A DNA stretch of 64,000 nucleotides from Gemmatimonadetes bacterium SCN 70-22 (GCA_001724275.1 MEDZ01000024.1:40920-104919); one strand, 5' to 3'. Shown: positions 47,146 to 56,834, counted from the stretch's first letter. Made by a program: numbers and translations. The notes: generated by a model not told the origin, from the sequence alone.

Positions 47146-48405
47146 TCACGCCGGGCGAAGGATCCCCGGATAGTCCAGCCGGCGCGCGTCGAACCCGGGG
47201 AAGACGCGGGTGAGGTCGGTGGCGCCGAAGTGCCGCTCGAGGACCTCGCAGAAGACCGAACGGAAGTCGGTCGTCAGGGCGAGGTCGCGCCCCTCGTAGA
47301 GCTGCTCCTGCTCCAAGCCGGGCCAGCGCCCGTGCACCTTGCCGCCGATCGCCCTCGCCCCGATGACGAACATGGCGCCGGCGTGCCCGTGATCGGTCCC
47401 GCCGGTCCCGTTCTGGCGGGCCATGCGCCCGAACTCGGACATCGTGAGGATCACGACGTCGTCCATCCGGTCGCCCATGTCGGTGACGAAGGCGCCGATA
47501 CTGTCGCCGAAGTCGCGGAGGCGGTTGGCCAGCTGCCCCGTTCCGCTGCCCTGGTTCACGTGGGTGTCCCAACCGCCCACGTCGGCGAAGGCGACTTCGA
47601 GTCCGACGCCGGCCTCGATGAGCTGGGCGATCTCGCGCAGGCGCTGCCCGAAGGGGGTCCGCGGGTACTCGGCGCCGTGCTGCGGGAGGTAGCGCGCCGG
47701 GTTGGCGCTGCGGAGCATCTTCACCGCCTCGAACATCTCCTGCCCCGAGGCGTGGACGAGGTCGGCCGAGCCGGTGCGGTACAGCGCCTCGAGGCGCTCG
47801 GCCGACGAGCCGGCCGCCCGCACGGTGAAGTCGCCTAACGACGACATCGCCACCACGGGCGCCCCCCCGTCCAGGATGCGCGGTGTCTGGGCCGTCATCG
47901 ACACGGCGCGGAAGGGGGTCGGGGAGCACGCCTCGCACGTCCCGGCCACCGCGAGGTAGCGGTTGAGCCATCCGTCGCGCGTCGACTTCCGGTCCGGGGT
48001 CCCCGACTCCATGTAATCCTGCGCGTCGAAGTGCGAGCGCGTCGCGCTCGGGCTCCCGACGGCGTGGATCGGGGCGAGCACTCCCTCGGCGTACAGGCGC
48101 TGGAGGGCGCCGAGCGCCGGGTGCAACCCGAAGAACCCATCGAGGTCCAGGGCGCTGGCCGCCTCGGCGCGCGACGGGCGTGCGATGCCGATGTCGGGGC
48201 GCAGGCGATAGTAGGCGGGCTCGCCGTGCGGAACGACGACGTTGAGGGCGTCGGCGGCGCCACGCTGGAAGAGGCAGACCAGGACCTTTCCCTTGCCGGC
48301 GCGGGGGAGCGCGGTCGCCAGCGCCGTGCGTCGCAGGAACGACGGCGAGAGGCCGAAGGTGGCCAGGGCCAGGGCGCCGGAGCGAACGAAGACGCGGCGA
48401 TGCAT
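47146..48405 (-). CDS. DUF1501 family exported protein
   Basis: 419 residues. The N-terminus MHRRVFVRSG plus a hydrophobic run resembles a Tat signal. The sulfatase/alkaline-phosphatase-like DUF1501 fold is identified by FQRGAADALNVVVP, SHFDAQDYMESG, and SEFGRMARQNG followed by GTDHGHAG. The substrate is unknown. It forms the usual pair with the DUF1800 gene just upstream on the same strand (65-base gap). Confidence 0.88.
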   Translation of the reverse strand: MHRRVFVRSGALALATFGLSPSFLRRTALATALPRAGKGKVLVCLFQRGAADALNVVVPHGEPAYYRLRPDIGIARPSRAEAASALDLDGFFGLHPALGALQRLYAEGVLAPIHAVGSPSATRSHFDAQDYMESGTPDRKSTRDGWLNRYLAVAGTCEACSPTPFRAVSMTAQTPRILDGGAPVVAMSSLGDFTVRAAGSSAERLEALYRTGSADLVHASGQEMFEAVKMLRSANPARYLPQHGAEYPRTPFGQRLREIAQLIEAGVGLEVAFADVGGWDTHVNQGSGTGQLANRLRDFGDSIGAFVTDMGDRMDDVVILTMSEFGRMARQNGTGGTDHGHAGAMFVIGARAIGGKVHGRWPGLEQEQLYEGRDLALTTDFRSVFCEVLERHFGATDLTRVFPGFDARRLDYPGILRPA

Positions 48406-48470
48406 GGATCCTGGGACGGGAGAGGGGAGGGGTACGGGGGGCGGGAGCGTGCGCGGGCGGATGCCTGCGG

Positions 48471-50288
48471 CTACCGCCTCTGGAACTCGGGACTGCCTAA
48501 CGCCAAGCCGATGACCTGGTCGAGGCCGGCGAGGCGCGGCGCTCGGGCGCGGGGGCGCTCCGGCCGGCCGGGGGGGGCGGGCGCTGCCTGGTCCCTCCCC
48601 AGCAGCGGGTTCTCGCCGCGCACGAGGATCTCGCGGGTCTCCGGCGAGGCCTGTCCCCCGAGGAAGGCGTCGACGACCGCGTCGACCTGCGCCTCACGCG
48701 GGGCGTCCCGCAACCGATCGTACGGCGGCCACGACGCGACACGGGCACCGGGGATGCGGCTGGCGGCGATCGCCAGGCCGAAGTTGATCCGCTGGAGAAT
48801 GGCGCCCGTGTTCATCCAGGGCTCCCCTGTCTCCGGCCAGCCGTCTGGGGCCTGGTGGCCGTAGATCGGCTGCCCGAGGCGTCCCACCATCATGGCGCTG
48901 ACGGCGGAGGTGTCGGCTGCCGCGCCGAGGGCACGCGCCGCGCTCACCAACACTTCGAACGGTGACTTGACCTTGGCGCGGTAGGCCGGGCGTGAGAAGA
49001 ACTCCGGCGAGGTGACGATCGTGCGCACGACCTCGCGGATGTCGCCGTCGGTGCGCCGGAACGTATCGGCCGCCCGATCGACGAGCGATGCAGGTGGTGT
49101 GTCGCTCACGAAGCGCACCGCCAGCTTGCGGGCGATGAAGCGGGCAGTAGAGGGGTGGCGTGCGAGGAGGTCGAGCACCTCCTCCCCATCCTCTATCCCG
49201 CGCCCGGCGCGAAGGTGCGTCCTCAGCACCACCTTGTCGCCGGCATCGTGCGCCGCGCCGTTGAACTGGAAGGCCGATCTGCCGCGGCGGGGAGGGCGAA
49301 CGCTCCACCCGGTAAGGGCGCGCGCCACCTCGATGATGTCCCGCTGGGTGTAGCCGCCGTCCACGCCCAACGTGTGCAGCTCGAGGAGTTCGCGCGCATA
49401 GTTCTCGTTCAATCCCCTGGGGCGGCGCGCCTGGATGGTGTCGAGTCGCCGGCGCTGCTCCTCGCTCATCGTCGCGCGCCGGCGGGCCATCGCGGCGGCC
49501 ACGCGGCGCTGGCGCATCGCCCCGCCCCGGTTGGCCAGCGTGGGGTGGGTGCTGTCGGCCACGCTCTGTGCGTTGTCGAGGTAGAGGAGCATGGCGGGGC
49601 TCTTCGCCACCGCGCCGAGGAGGTCACGGAAGCGTCCGAGAGCGTGGGGGCGGATTGCCTCGCGCTCGTAGTCGGCCAGGTAGTAGCGCAGCTGCCCCTT
49701 CCCGGCGAAGACCGAGAAGTGGTTGAGCCAGAAATCGGTCATGACCTCTTGCAGCTGCCGCTCGCTCCCGACCGCTCGTGCGACGCGCGCCGACAAGACC
49801 TCGCCGATCAGGCGGCGATTCTCGCGGGCCATCGCCCGGAGCTCGGCCGAATCGGTGGTGGCCAGGGTGTCGCCGCGCAGCCGCCGCCGGGCCAGGAGCG
49901 CGGCCGGCGGCGGGAAGTCGCGCAACAGTTCGCCGGCGTTGCGGTCCAGGGTCGCGTAGCTGGCGAGCACGTGCTCCATCGCGCGATCGGGGATGCGCGC
50001 GGGCTCGAGCTGCTGCGCGATCCACCGGTCGACGCCCATGCCGGTCACACGCTCGACGTCGCCGGGGCGCGGGCCAAAGGCGAGCCGTCCCAGGACGTGC
50101 CGCACTTGCTCCTCTCGCGTCAGCTCGCGAGGGAGCGCGCGATTGGGGTCGCGCTCGGTGGCGAGGGGACGAGCATCCGCGGTGGCCACCGGCGGAAGCG
50201 GTGGGGTGTGCTGCGCCCCGGCGGGGGCACAGGCCGCCACGCCGAGCAGCAGGGTCGAGCGGAGGAGGTGGGCGGCAACCGGTCGCAT
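48471..50288 (-). CDS. DUF1800 family exported protein
   Basis: 605 residues. The N-terminal signal has a Cys at the end of its hydrophobic stretch (GVAACAPA), so it may be a lipoprotein. DUF1800 signatures: FWLNHFSVF, GLNENYARELLELHTLGVDGG (central), and ALTGW. DUF1800/DUF1501 pairs are widespread in environmental bacteria with no known biochemistry; a polymer-related or surface role has been guessed. It is preceded by a response regulator gene 66 bases upstream. Confidence 0.88.
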   Translation of the reverse strand: MRPVAAHLLRSTLLLGVAACAPAGAQHTPPLPPVATADARPLATERDPNRALPRELTREEQVRHVLGRLAFGPRPGDVERVTGMGVDRWIAQQLEPARIPDRAMEHVLASYATLDRNAGELLRDFPPPAALLARRRLRGDTLATTDSAELRAMARENRRLIGEVLSARVARAVGSERQLQEVMTDFWLNHFSVFAGKGQLRYYLADYEREAIRPHALGRFRDLLGAVAKSPAMLLYLDNAQSVADSTHPTLANRGGAMRQRRVAAAMARRRATMSEEQRRRLDTIQARRPRGLNENYARELLELHTLGVDGGYTQRDIIEVARALTGWSVRPPRRGRSAFQFNGAAHDAGDKVVLRTHLRAGRGIEDGEEVLDLLARHPSTARFIARKLAVRFVSDTPPASLVDRAADTFRRTDGDIREVVRTIVTSPEFFSRPAYRAKVKSPFEVLVSAARALGAAADTSAVSAMMVGRLGQPIYGHQAPDGWPETGEPWMNTGAILQRINFGLAIAASRIPGARVASWPPYDRLRDAPREAQVDAVVDAFLGGQASPETREILVRGENPLLGRDQAAPAPPGRPERPRARAPRLAGLDQVIGLALGSPEFQRR

Positions 50289-50354
50289 ACGTCGAGTTCC
50301 CCCCAGCGTGGCTGTGGGGCGTTGGACGGACGACCTGGGGGCGCCGTTAACCGG

Positions 50355-51056
50355 TCAGTCGGCCTTGAGCATGTAGCCGACCCCGCGCACCGTATGGACG
50401 AGCGGCTTGTCGGCGTCCTGGTCGATTTTCTTGCGCAGGTAGTTGATGTAGACGTCGACGATGTTCGTCGTGGGGTCGAAGGGCTGCTTCCAGACCTGCT
50501 CCGAGATCTGCTCGCGGGTCACCGGCATCCCGGCGTGACGCACGAGGTACTCGAGGAGGGCGTATTCCTTCTGGGTCAGGGCGATGGCGCGTCCGCCACG
50601 GGTCACGTCGCGAGTGAGCGGGTTGACCGTCAGCTCCCCCACGCGCAGGAGGGTGGCCTCGTCGCGCATGGTGGCGCGGCGCAGGAGCGCCTTGACGCGC
50701 GCCAGCAGTTCGTCGTACTCGAACGGCTTGGAGAGGTAGTCGTCGGCCCCGGCTTCGAAGCCCTCGACCTTGTCGGGGACCGTGTCGCGCGCCGTGAGCA
50801 TCAGGACCGGCGCGGTGAAGGCGCGCTCGCGCAGTTCCCGGGAGACCGCCAGGCCGTTGCGCTTGGGAAGGCCGATGTCCAGGATGACCAGGTCGGGCTT
50901 GCGGTCGAGCGCGACCTGAAGCCCTTCGTCGCCATCGGCGGCCGTGAGGACGCGATAGCCGTTGTCGGTCAGGGTGCGCTGCAGCACGTCCAGCACTTCG
51001 CGCCGGTCCTCGACGACGAGGATGGTCGCTTGCTGTGTCGTTGTTGACTGTTCCAT
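50355..51056 (-). CDS. OmpR/PhoB-family response regulator
   Basis: 233 residues. The receiver domain has the phospho-acceptor Asp60 (LVILDIGLP), acidic residues ED near 16-17, and SKPF switch Lys. A winged-helix DNA-binding domain (about 135-233) ends EQISEQVWKQPFDPTTNIVDVYINYLRKK. No histidine kinase is nearby. Its place ahead of DUF1800/DUF1501 suggests either co-transcription or control of them. An AT-rich promoter-like stretch precedes it. Confidence 0.93.
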   Translation of the reverse strand: MEQSTTTQQATILVVEDRREVLDVLQRTLTDNGYRVLTAADGDEGLQVALDRKPDLVILDIGLPKRNGLAVSRELRERAFTAPVLMLTARDTVPDKVEGFEAGADDYLSKPFEYDELLARVKALLRRATMRDEATLLRVGELTVNPLTRDVTRGGRAIALTQKEYALLEYLVRHAGMPVTREQISEQVWKQPFDPTTNIVDVYINYLRKKIDQDADKPLVHTVRGVGYMLKAD

Positions 51057-51078
51057 GGGAGTCCGGATAGGCCCGATG

Positions 51079-51110
51079 GTTCAATATAGCCTGTATACAA
51101 TTCCGGCAAG
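51079..51110 (-). promoter_or_regulatory. AT-rich promoter-like region
   Basis: Minus strand reads TTGCCG, 15 bases, then TATATT, with TGTATACA in between. This is a rare AT-rich spot in this sequence, about 25-50 bases before the response-regulator start. Spacing is shorter than ideal, so the exact elements are uncertain. It may also serve the divergent membrane protein. Confidence 0.35.
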
Positions 51111-51158
51111 CGTGAGTGCCCCCTTGAGCGCCGGGCGTCGTCCCTCTTGCTTTCGCCC

Positions 51159-51605
51159 GTGCATTCCGACCGACTTCGCGCCGGGTTCTTCGTTGGCCTC
51201 CTCGCCGGGGCCGTTACTGCTGGGGCCCTCGTTGGCCTGGGGCTGCGCCATGGCACCGCGTCGGTGCCCTTCGAGATGGGGGGGAGGGCCCTCCTCACCT
51301 CCTGGCGGCTCGGGGTTTCCTCGAGCGGCGTCGCGCTACTGGTCGGCGCGATCGCGCACTTTCTGTGGATGGAGCTGTGGGGCGTGTGCTTCAACTCCGT
51401 CGCGACCGCGCTGCGGGGAACGGGGCTCGTGCTCGGCGCCCTCGTGTTCGCAATGGTGCTCGGCGCGCTCTCGGCGACCGTGATCCCGGGGGCGCTCGGG
51501 GCGGTCGCATTCGCCGCATTGACCACGGCACAGACTGCCTTCGTCCTCGCCCTCCTCGCTGGTGCGTTCATTGCGGGTATGGCCATGGTGCGCGACCGGC
51601 GCTGA
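51159..51605 (+). CDS. Small integral membrane protein, unknown
   Basis: 148 residues with four hydrophobic Gly/Ala-rich helices (about 8-28, 45-65, 78-105, 110-140). Not recognised. The start is GTG 51159; TTG 51147 would add four residues. It is divergent from the response regulator. Confidence 0.6.
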   Translation: MHSDRLRAGFFVGLLAGAVTAGALVGLGLRHGTASVPFEMGGRALLTSWRLGVSSSGVALLVGAIAHFLWMELWGVCFNSVATALRGTGLVLGALVFAMVLGALSATVIPGALGAVAFAALTTAQTAFVLALLAGAFIAGMAMVRDRR

Positions 51606-51782
51606 CGCGAAGGGATCTCGGTCACACGGGATCTGTCACGAAATCGAATCTTCAGCTTCGCGGTGTGTCCGATCGCGTGATGGCGGGGTCCTAGTGTTGT
51701 AAGGACTCCTGCTCCGATACGCGCCGTCGGACACGCCGGTCCGTCAGCGCACCGGGGCATTTCGTAGCGAGAAGGAGGGGAG

Positions 51783-52322
51783 ATGGACGTCCTCGTGATG
51801 CTGGAGGATCGCCCCGAACACTCGACGGTGCTTGCGCACGTGAATTCCGTGCCGTCACCGCTCAACTTCGAGCGCCCCTCCCGGGACGTGGTCACGCTCT
51901 ACGGAGCTGCCACCCCCGAGTCGTTGGCGCTCGCCTTGGCGGCGGCGGTCGAAGTTCATCGTGAGCCCCGAGAGCGCTCGGACACGATTCGGCACGTGGC
52001 ACTCTGGCCCGAGCGCGGCGCGGTGGGCGACGCCGCGTGGCGAGATGAATCGACGGGACATCTCGTGACCAGCGACCTGGCCATCCCGTTCGCGGTGGTG
52101 CAGCAGACCGCGGAAGAGCTGCTCGCAGAGTGTGGTGCGGTGATCCGACGGCTGGTGGCAGGGCTCCTGATGCCCGACTGGCCCGAGGGCGCGCGCCGCG
52201 CCATCAGCTTCACCCTCACCCCACAGGCCATCCTTCCGGCGACCGCGGGGGGGCGTGCCGACGCGCTCCTCGACAGCTACCGGCAAGCCGTAGGCATCGA
52301 CTACGACCACGACGGAGACTGA
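51783..52322 (+). CDS. Conserved hypothetical soluble protein
   Basis: 179 residues with no signal peptide or membrane helix. Mixed alpha/beta pattern; acidic C-terminus (DYDHDGD). The strong ribosome site AGGAGGGGAG immediately before ATG implies high expression. No family recognised. It is followed by a good Rho-independent terminator, so it is probably a monocistronic unit. Confidence 0.65.
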   Translation: MDVLVMLEDRPEHSTVLAHVNSVPSPLNFERPSRDVVTLYGAATPESLALALAAAVEVHREPRERSDTIRHVALWPERGAVGDAAWRDESTGHLVTSDLAIPFAVVQQTAEELLAECGAVIRRLVAGLLMPDWPEGARRAISFTLTPQAILPATAGGRADALLDSYRQAVGIDYDHDGD

Positions 52323-52353
52323 ACGCCAGACCTGATCTGTCCGAGAGTTGCGG

Positions 52354-52392
52354 CGCGGGGCGTCCCTTCGGGGCGCCCCGCGTCTTCATTCT
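52354..52392 (+). terminator. Rho-independent terminator
   Basis: A 9-bp stem CGCGGGGCG/CGCCCCGCG is extended by CCC/GGG around a TTCG loop with one bulged T. It is followed by TCTTCATTCT, 31 bases after the preceding stop. Confidence 0.72.
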
Positions 52393-52523
52393 CGCCTGGC
52401 GCCGACGCGCGCGAGCTCGACCGCCGGGTCCGACGCCAATCGGGCGTTCGCTTCTTGACGCACTCATACACGCGCAGCAGCGTCTCCCCACATGTCACCA
52501 TCCCACCACGGGAGACCAGTGCA

Positions 52524-54632
52524 ATGCGTGAGTATCGCGCGACGGACATCCGAAATGTGGCGGTAGTCGGACACGGAGCCAGCGGCAAGACCACCTTGGT
52601 CGATGCCCTGAGCTTCGTGTCCGGCTCGAGTAAACGTCACGGATCCATCAAGGAGGGGACGACCCTCACCGACCATACCCCCGAAGAGATCGAGCGGGGT
52701 TACTCCATCAGCCTGGGGTGCGCCTACGCCGAGTGGATGGACACCAAGATCAACCTGATCGACACCCCGGGGTACCTCGACTTCCACGGTGACGCGGTCG
52801 CCGGCATCGCGGCGGCAGACGGTGTCATCTGCGTCGTGAGCGCCCAGTCCGGCGTCGAGGTCGGGACCGAGAAGGTGTTCAGGGAAGCGGTGTCCCGCGG
52901 CGACCCGGTCCTCTTCGCCGTCTCGCTGATGGACAAGGAACACGCCGATTTCGACCGCGTCTACCAGCAGGTCAAGGAGCGCCTCACCAGCAAGGTCGTC
53001 CCGGTCGAGATCCCGATCGGTGCGGGCCCCGGCTTCCGCGGCGTCATCAACCTCTTCACCCGGCGCGCCTACCTGTACACCCCCGGGTCCAGGAGCGGCG
53101 AATACACCGAGACCGAGATCCCCGAGGACTCCAGGGGCGCCGTCGAGCGGTACCATCAGGAGCTCATCGAGGCGATCTCGGCGACCGACGATGCGATGCT
53201 CGAGCGGTACCTCGAGGGCGTGGAAATCGGGCGCGACGAGGCGATCCAGGGGATGAAGGAGGCCATGAAGCGCATGGACCTCTTCCCGCTCTTCGCCGTC
53301 TCGGCCGAGCACGTGATCGGCATCCAGGCCATGCTCACCGAGCTCGTGCAACTCATGCCCTCGGCCTTCGAGATGGAGGAGATCCATGCCTTCAAGGGGG
53401 CCGAAGGCGACCATACCGTGGAGATCCACGCCGTCGATACCAATCCGTTCTCGGCGCTCGTCTTCAAGACCGTGTCCGAGCCGCACGTCGGCGAGGTGTC
53501 GTACTTCCGGGTCTTTTCCGGGACGGTGGGCAACGGGCAGGACGTGTACAATGCCACCCGCGACGGGGTGGAGAAGATGGGGCACTTGTGCGTGGCCCAG
53601 GGGAAGGAGCGGATCGAGGTGTCGGTCCTGCACGCCGGCGACATCGGGTGCGTGGCGAAGCTGAAGAACACGCACACGAACGACACGCTCTCCACGCGCG
53701 AGCATCCGGTTCGGCTCCCGCAGGTCGGCTTCCCCGAGCCGGTGGTGCACTTCGCGGTGCACGCCGCCTCGCGAAACGACGAGGAGAAGCTGCAACAGGG
53801 GCTGCACCGGCTGCACGACGAGGACCCGACGTTCGAGACGAGCTACAACGCCGAGACCCACGAGACGATCATCGCCGGGCTCGGCGAGCGGCACCTCGAC
53901 GTGTCGCTGGCCAAGCTGCGCCGGAAGTACAACGTCTCGGCCGAGCTGACGAAGCCGCGGGTTGCCTATCGCGAGACGATCGTGGGGCGGGGCGAAGGGC
54001 AGGGGCGGCACAAGAAGCAGTCGGGCGGGCGCGGGCAGTTCGGCGACTGCTGGATTCGCATGGCGCCGCGCCCCCGCGGCGCGGGCTACGCCTTCGTCGA
54101 CAAGATCGTCGGGGGGGTGATTCCCTCGGGCTTCCGTCCGGCGGTGGACAAGGGGATCCAGGAGGCGTCGGCGCGCGGGATCCTGGCCGGGTATCCCCTC
54201 GTCGATTTCGAGGTGGAGCTGTTCGACGGCTCGTACCACTCGGTGGACTCGAACGAGATGTCGTTCAAGATGGCGGGGATCCTGGGGTTCCGGGCCGTGG
54301 CGCCCAAGTGCAAGCCGATCCTCCTCGAGCCGCTCGACCAGGTCGAGATCACGACGCCCGACAGCTACCTGGGCGACGTGATGGGGAACCTGTCGGGGCG
54401 TCGCGGGCAGATCCTCGGGTCCGATTCGCCCGAGCCGGGCATGACGACGGTCAGGGCGCTCGTCCCGCAGGCGGAGTTGCACCTGTACGCCACCGACCTG
54501 AGCTCGCTGACGCATGGCCACGCCACCTACCGCCGGCGCTTCCACGGCTACGAGCAGATGCCCGCCGACGCGGCGCAGCGGGTGGTGGCCGAGGCGGCGA
54601 AGTCGAGAAAGGAGGAAGAAGAGGAGGCGTGA
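52524..54632 (+). CDS. EF-G-like translational GTPase (EF-G2 type)
   Basis: 702 residues with all five EF-G domains. G1 is GHGASGKT (16-23), G3 is DTPG (80-83). The G4 position, normally NKxD, reads SLMD (134-137), losing the Asn and Lys that help select guanine. Domain IV carries KKQSGGRGQFGDCW and GGVIPSGF. The acidic C-terminus KEEEEEA is unusual. EF-G2 proteins are paralogues of the housekeeping factor with uncertain roles, and some have weak ribosome-dependent GTPase. The start ATG 52524 has GGGAG upstream. Its 3' end is overlapped by the convergent propeller gene. Confidence 0.9.
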   Translation: MREYRATDIRNVAVVGHGASGKTTLVDALSFVSGSSKRHGSIKEGTTLTDHTPEEIERGYSISLGCAYAEWMDTKINLIDTPGYLDFHGDAVAGIAAADGVICVVSAQSGVEVGTEKVFREAVSRGDPVLFAVSLMDKEHADFDRVYQQVKERLTSKVVPVEIPIGAGPGFRGVINLFTRRAYLYTPGSRSGEYTETEIPEDSRGAVERYHQELIEAISATDDAMLERYLEGVEIGRDEAIQGMKEAMKRMDLFPLFAVSAEHVIGIQAMLTELVQLMPSAFEMEEIHAFKGAEGDHTVEIHAVDTNPFSALVFKTVSEPHVGEVSYFRVFSGTVGNGQDVYNATRDGVEKMGHLCVAQGKERIEVSVLHAGDIGCVAKLKNTHTNDTLSTREHPVRLPQVGFPEPVVHFAVHAASRNDEEKLQQGLHRLHDEDPTFETSYNAETHETIIAGLGERHLDVSLAKLRRKYNVSAELTKPRVAYRETIVGRGEGQGRHKKQSGGRGQFGDCWIRMAPRPRGAGYAFVDKIVGGVIPSGFRPAVDKGIQEASARGILAGYPLVDFEVELFDGSYHSVDSNEMSFKMAGILGFRAVAPKCKPILLEPLDQVEITTPDSYLGDVMGNLSGRRGQILGSDSPEPGMTTVRALVPQAELHLYATDLSSLTHGHATYRRRFHGYEQMPADAAQRVVAEAAKSRKEEEEEA

Positions 54633-56655
54633 GCCTCCCGTGTCCGGGCCCCCGGATGGTCGTGAGGAGCCCGACCCCGAAGAGCCGTCCTTGCCCCGGC
54701 TCGCCCCACAGCGCGATGAGGTAGCGCGTGGTGGGAGAGGGCAGCGCCTGCCAGCTCGTCCCATCGAACCGGATGATGACGCCGTCCTCACCCAGCGCGT
54801 AGACGTCGGTGGGGCCCGTCCCCCAGACCGAACGCAGCGCCTTGTTGACCGGGCTTGGCATCGCGTACCAGCGCACCCCGTCGTAGCGCAGGATGGTTGC
54901 CGAGTCGCCCACCGCGAAGATGTCCCTGGCCCCGGTCCCCCAGATGCCGCGGAGCAGCTGGCGAGTGGGGGTCGGCATGCCGGACCACGTGGTCCCGTTG
55001 TAGCGCAGGACGAGTCCGGAGTCGCCGACGGCGTAGACGTCGGTGGGCGAGAGTCCCCAGACGTGCCGGAGGAAGGCGTTGGTGCCGCTCGCCTGGGCGC
55101 TCCAGGTGCCGTTGCCGGCCGATCGGAGGATGACGCCGCGCTCGCCGACGATGAAGACGTGCGACGGGTCCGCCGCCCACACTGAACGCAGCAGCACGTT
55201 GACGCCGCTGGCCTCCGGCGTCCAGCGGGACCCGTCGTAGCGGAGGATGGCGCCGGTGTCGCCGACGGCGTAGACCTGCGTGGGTGAGGCGCCGTGCACC
55301 CCGTACAGCGGCTGCGCCGGCGGTGCGTCGGCGAGCGTCCACCCCTGCGCCCCGCTGCGCTCGAAGACCGCGCCTCCGCCACCCACCGCGTACAGCGTGC
55401 CATCGCCGGGCCCCCACACCGACATCAGCACGGGCGAGGTGATGTCGGTGCGCCACCCGGTGGCGGCGCTCCCGCGAAGGACCGTCCCGTCCCACCCGGC
55501 GAGCGCGGCGCCGCCGGCGCCGTCGTCCCAGACGCCGCGCAGGTTCTGCCCGGTGCCGGGGTTGGCGAGCTCGCGCCACTGTTGGCCGTCGAAATGCAGC
55601 ACGGCACCGGTGTTCCCCACGGCGTAGATGTCGGCGGCGGTGCGTCCCCAGATGCCGAACAGGTTGCGGCGCGTCACGGCGCTCACCTGCTGCCACCCGC
55701 CGCCATCATAGTGCAGCATCAAGCCGCTGACGCCGACGGCCCACACGTCGTTAGGCGCGCTGCCCCACAGGCCGAACAGCGCGCCCGTGGTGGGCGAGGG
55801 GACCTCGCGGAACTGCGCGCCGTCGTAGCGCACCACGACGCCGTTCTGCCCCACCATCCACAGGTCGTCGGGGGCGGTCCCCCAGATCCCCCACAGCTCC
55901 CACCCGCGCCCGCTCGACATCACCGTCCATGCCGAGCCGTCGAAGCGCAGGACGGTCCCGCCGGTCCCGACCGCGTAGACGTCGCTGGGGCCGAGACCGA
56001 AGACGTCGAGGAGCGTCTCGCCCGTCGGCGTCGGCATCGGCGCCCACGACGCCCCGTCATAGTGCCAGATTGCCCCCCCGGTCCCCACGGCGAAGACATT
56101 GCGTGCGCTCGATCCCCAGACGCCCACGAACGTCTCCCTCGTCCCGGTGCTGACGAGGCGCCATCGCCCTCCCGCCCCCTGCAGGACCACGCCCTCCTGC
56201 CCCACGGCGAATCCCTCGCCACTCGCCGCGTCGACCCAGATGCCAAGGAGCGACACGTCGGTGACGCCCTCATGCTCGACGCCGAACGACGGGACACGCG
56301 CGGCCGTCCCGACGACGGTCACTTCCGCGGTCGCGCGAAGCGAGCCCGCGCGGGCGGTGACGCGCGCCTGTCCCGCCGCGACCGCCTGTACGACGCCGCT
56401 GCTGCTGACGGAGGCGATCGACGGCGCGTCACTCGACCAGTCGAAGGTCACGCCGCCGACGGCGCCGCCCGCGGTGCTTCGCGCGCTCGCTGCCAGCGGA
56501 AGCGTTGCGCCGACCGGAAGCCAGGCGGTGGCGGGGACCACCTCCACGGCCGAGACGCCGGGAGGGATGGGGGTGCCGGGGCCCCCGGGGTCGTCGCTGC
56601 ATGCCGGCACCAGGACGACGACGAGCGCGGCACAGACGCCGCGTACGCGACGCAC
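54451..56655 (-). CDS. Lipoprotein with Ig-like domain and 14 WD/RCC1-like propeller repeats, 3' end overlapping EF-G2
   Basis: About 734 residues. The lipoprotein signal ends LVPACSDD. A BIG_2-like domain (about 25-105) is followed by 14 repeats of about 39 residues with the pattern VWG-x-x-x-x-DVYAVGDxGxILRYDGxxW, enough for two seven-bladed propellers. The fourteenth repeat is cut: after FGVGL it lacks the LRYDGxxW strand and runs into about 60 Pro/Arg-rich residues antisense to the EF-G2 gene (182-base convergent overlap). This suggests the original stop was lost. The start is taken as GTG 56655, which gives a normal lipoprotein signal; earlier in-frame starts exist. Confidence 0.75.
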   Translation of the reverse strand: MRRVRGVCAALVVVLVPACSDDPGGPGTPIPPGVSAVEVVPATAWLPVGATLPLAASARSTAGGAVGGVTFDWSSDAPSIASVSSSGVVQAVAAGQARVTARAGSLRATAEVTVVGTAARVPSFGVEHEGVTDVSLLGIWVDAASGEGFAVGQEGVVLQGAGGRWRLVSTGTRETFVGVWGSSARNVFAVGTGGAIWHYDGASWAPMPTPTGETLLDVFGLGPSDVYAVGTGGTVLRFDGSAWTVMSSGRGWELWGIWGTAPDDLWMVGQNGVVVRYDGAQFREVPSPTTGALFGLWGSAPNDVWAVGVSGLMLHYDGGGWQQVSAVTRRNLFGIWGRTAADIYAVGNTGAVLHFDGQQWRELANPGTGQNLRGVWDDGAGGAALAGWDGTVLRGSAATGWRTDITSPVLMSVWGPGDGTLYAVGGGGAVFERSGAQGWTLADAPPAQPLYGVHGASPTQVYAVGDTGAILRYDGSRWTPEASGVNVLLRSVWAADPSHVFIVGERGVILRSAGNGTWSAQASGTNAFLRHVWGLSPTDVYAVGDSGLVLRYNGTTWSGMPTPTRQLLRGIWGTGARDIFAVGDSATILRYDGVRWYAMPSPVNKALRSVWGTGPTDVYALGEDGVIIRFDGTSWQALPSPTTRYLIALWGEPGQGRLFGVGLLTTIRGPGHGRLTPPLLPPFSTSPPRPPPAAPRRRASARSRGSAGGRWRGHASASSGRWRTGATPPAGRAP

Positions 56656-56834
56656 GGTTGCGCCGAGTCGCCGTCCGCCGAGTGGGGCACGGGATGGGGG
56701 ATTGCCGGCGCGCTCTCCTTTCGGGGGGCGCGCCTTCGATGTCACGACGTCCACGGGGACTCCACTGCCGGTCGACTGGTTGTTGCGCCCCCGTAAAGAT
56801 GCCGGGGTGCACCGGCAGGAAAAGGGGACGTGCG

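Noticed and set aside
52464..55403. Long open frame antisense to EF-G2 and the propeller
   Set aside because: Composition is Arg/Asp/Leu shadow-like, and both sense genes have clear families.
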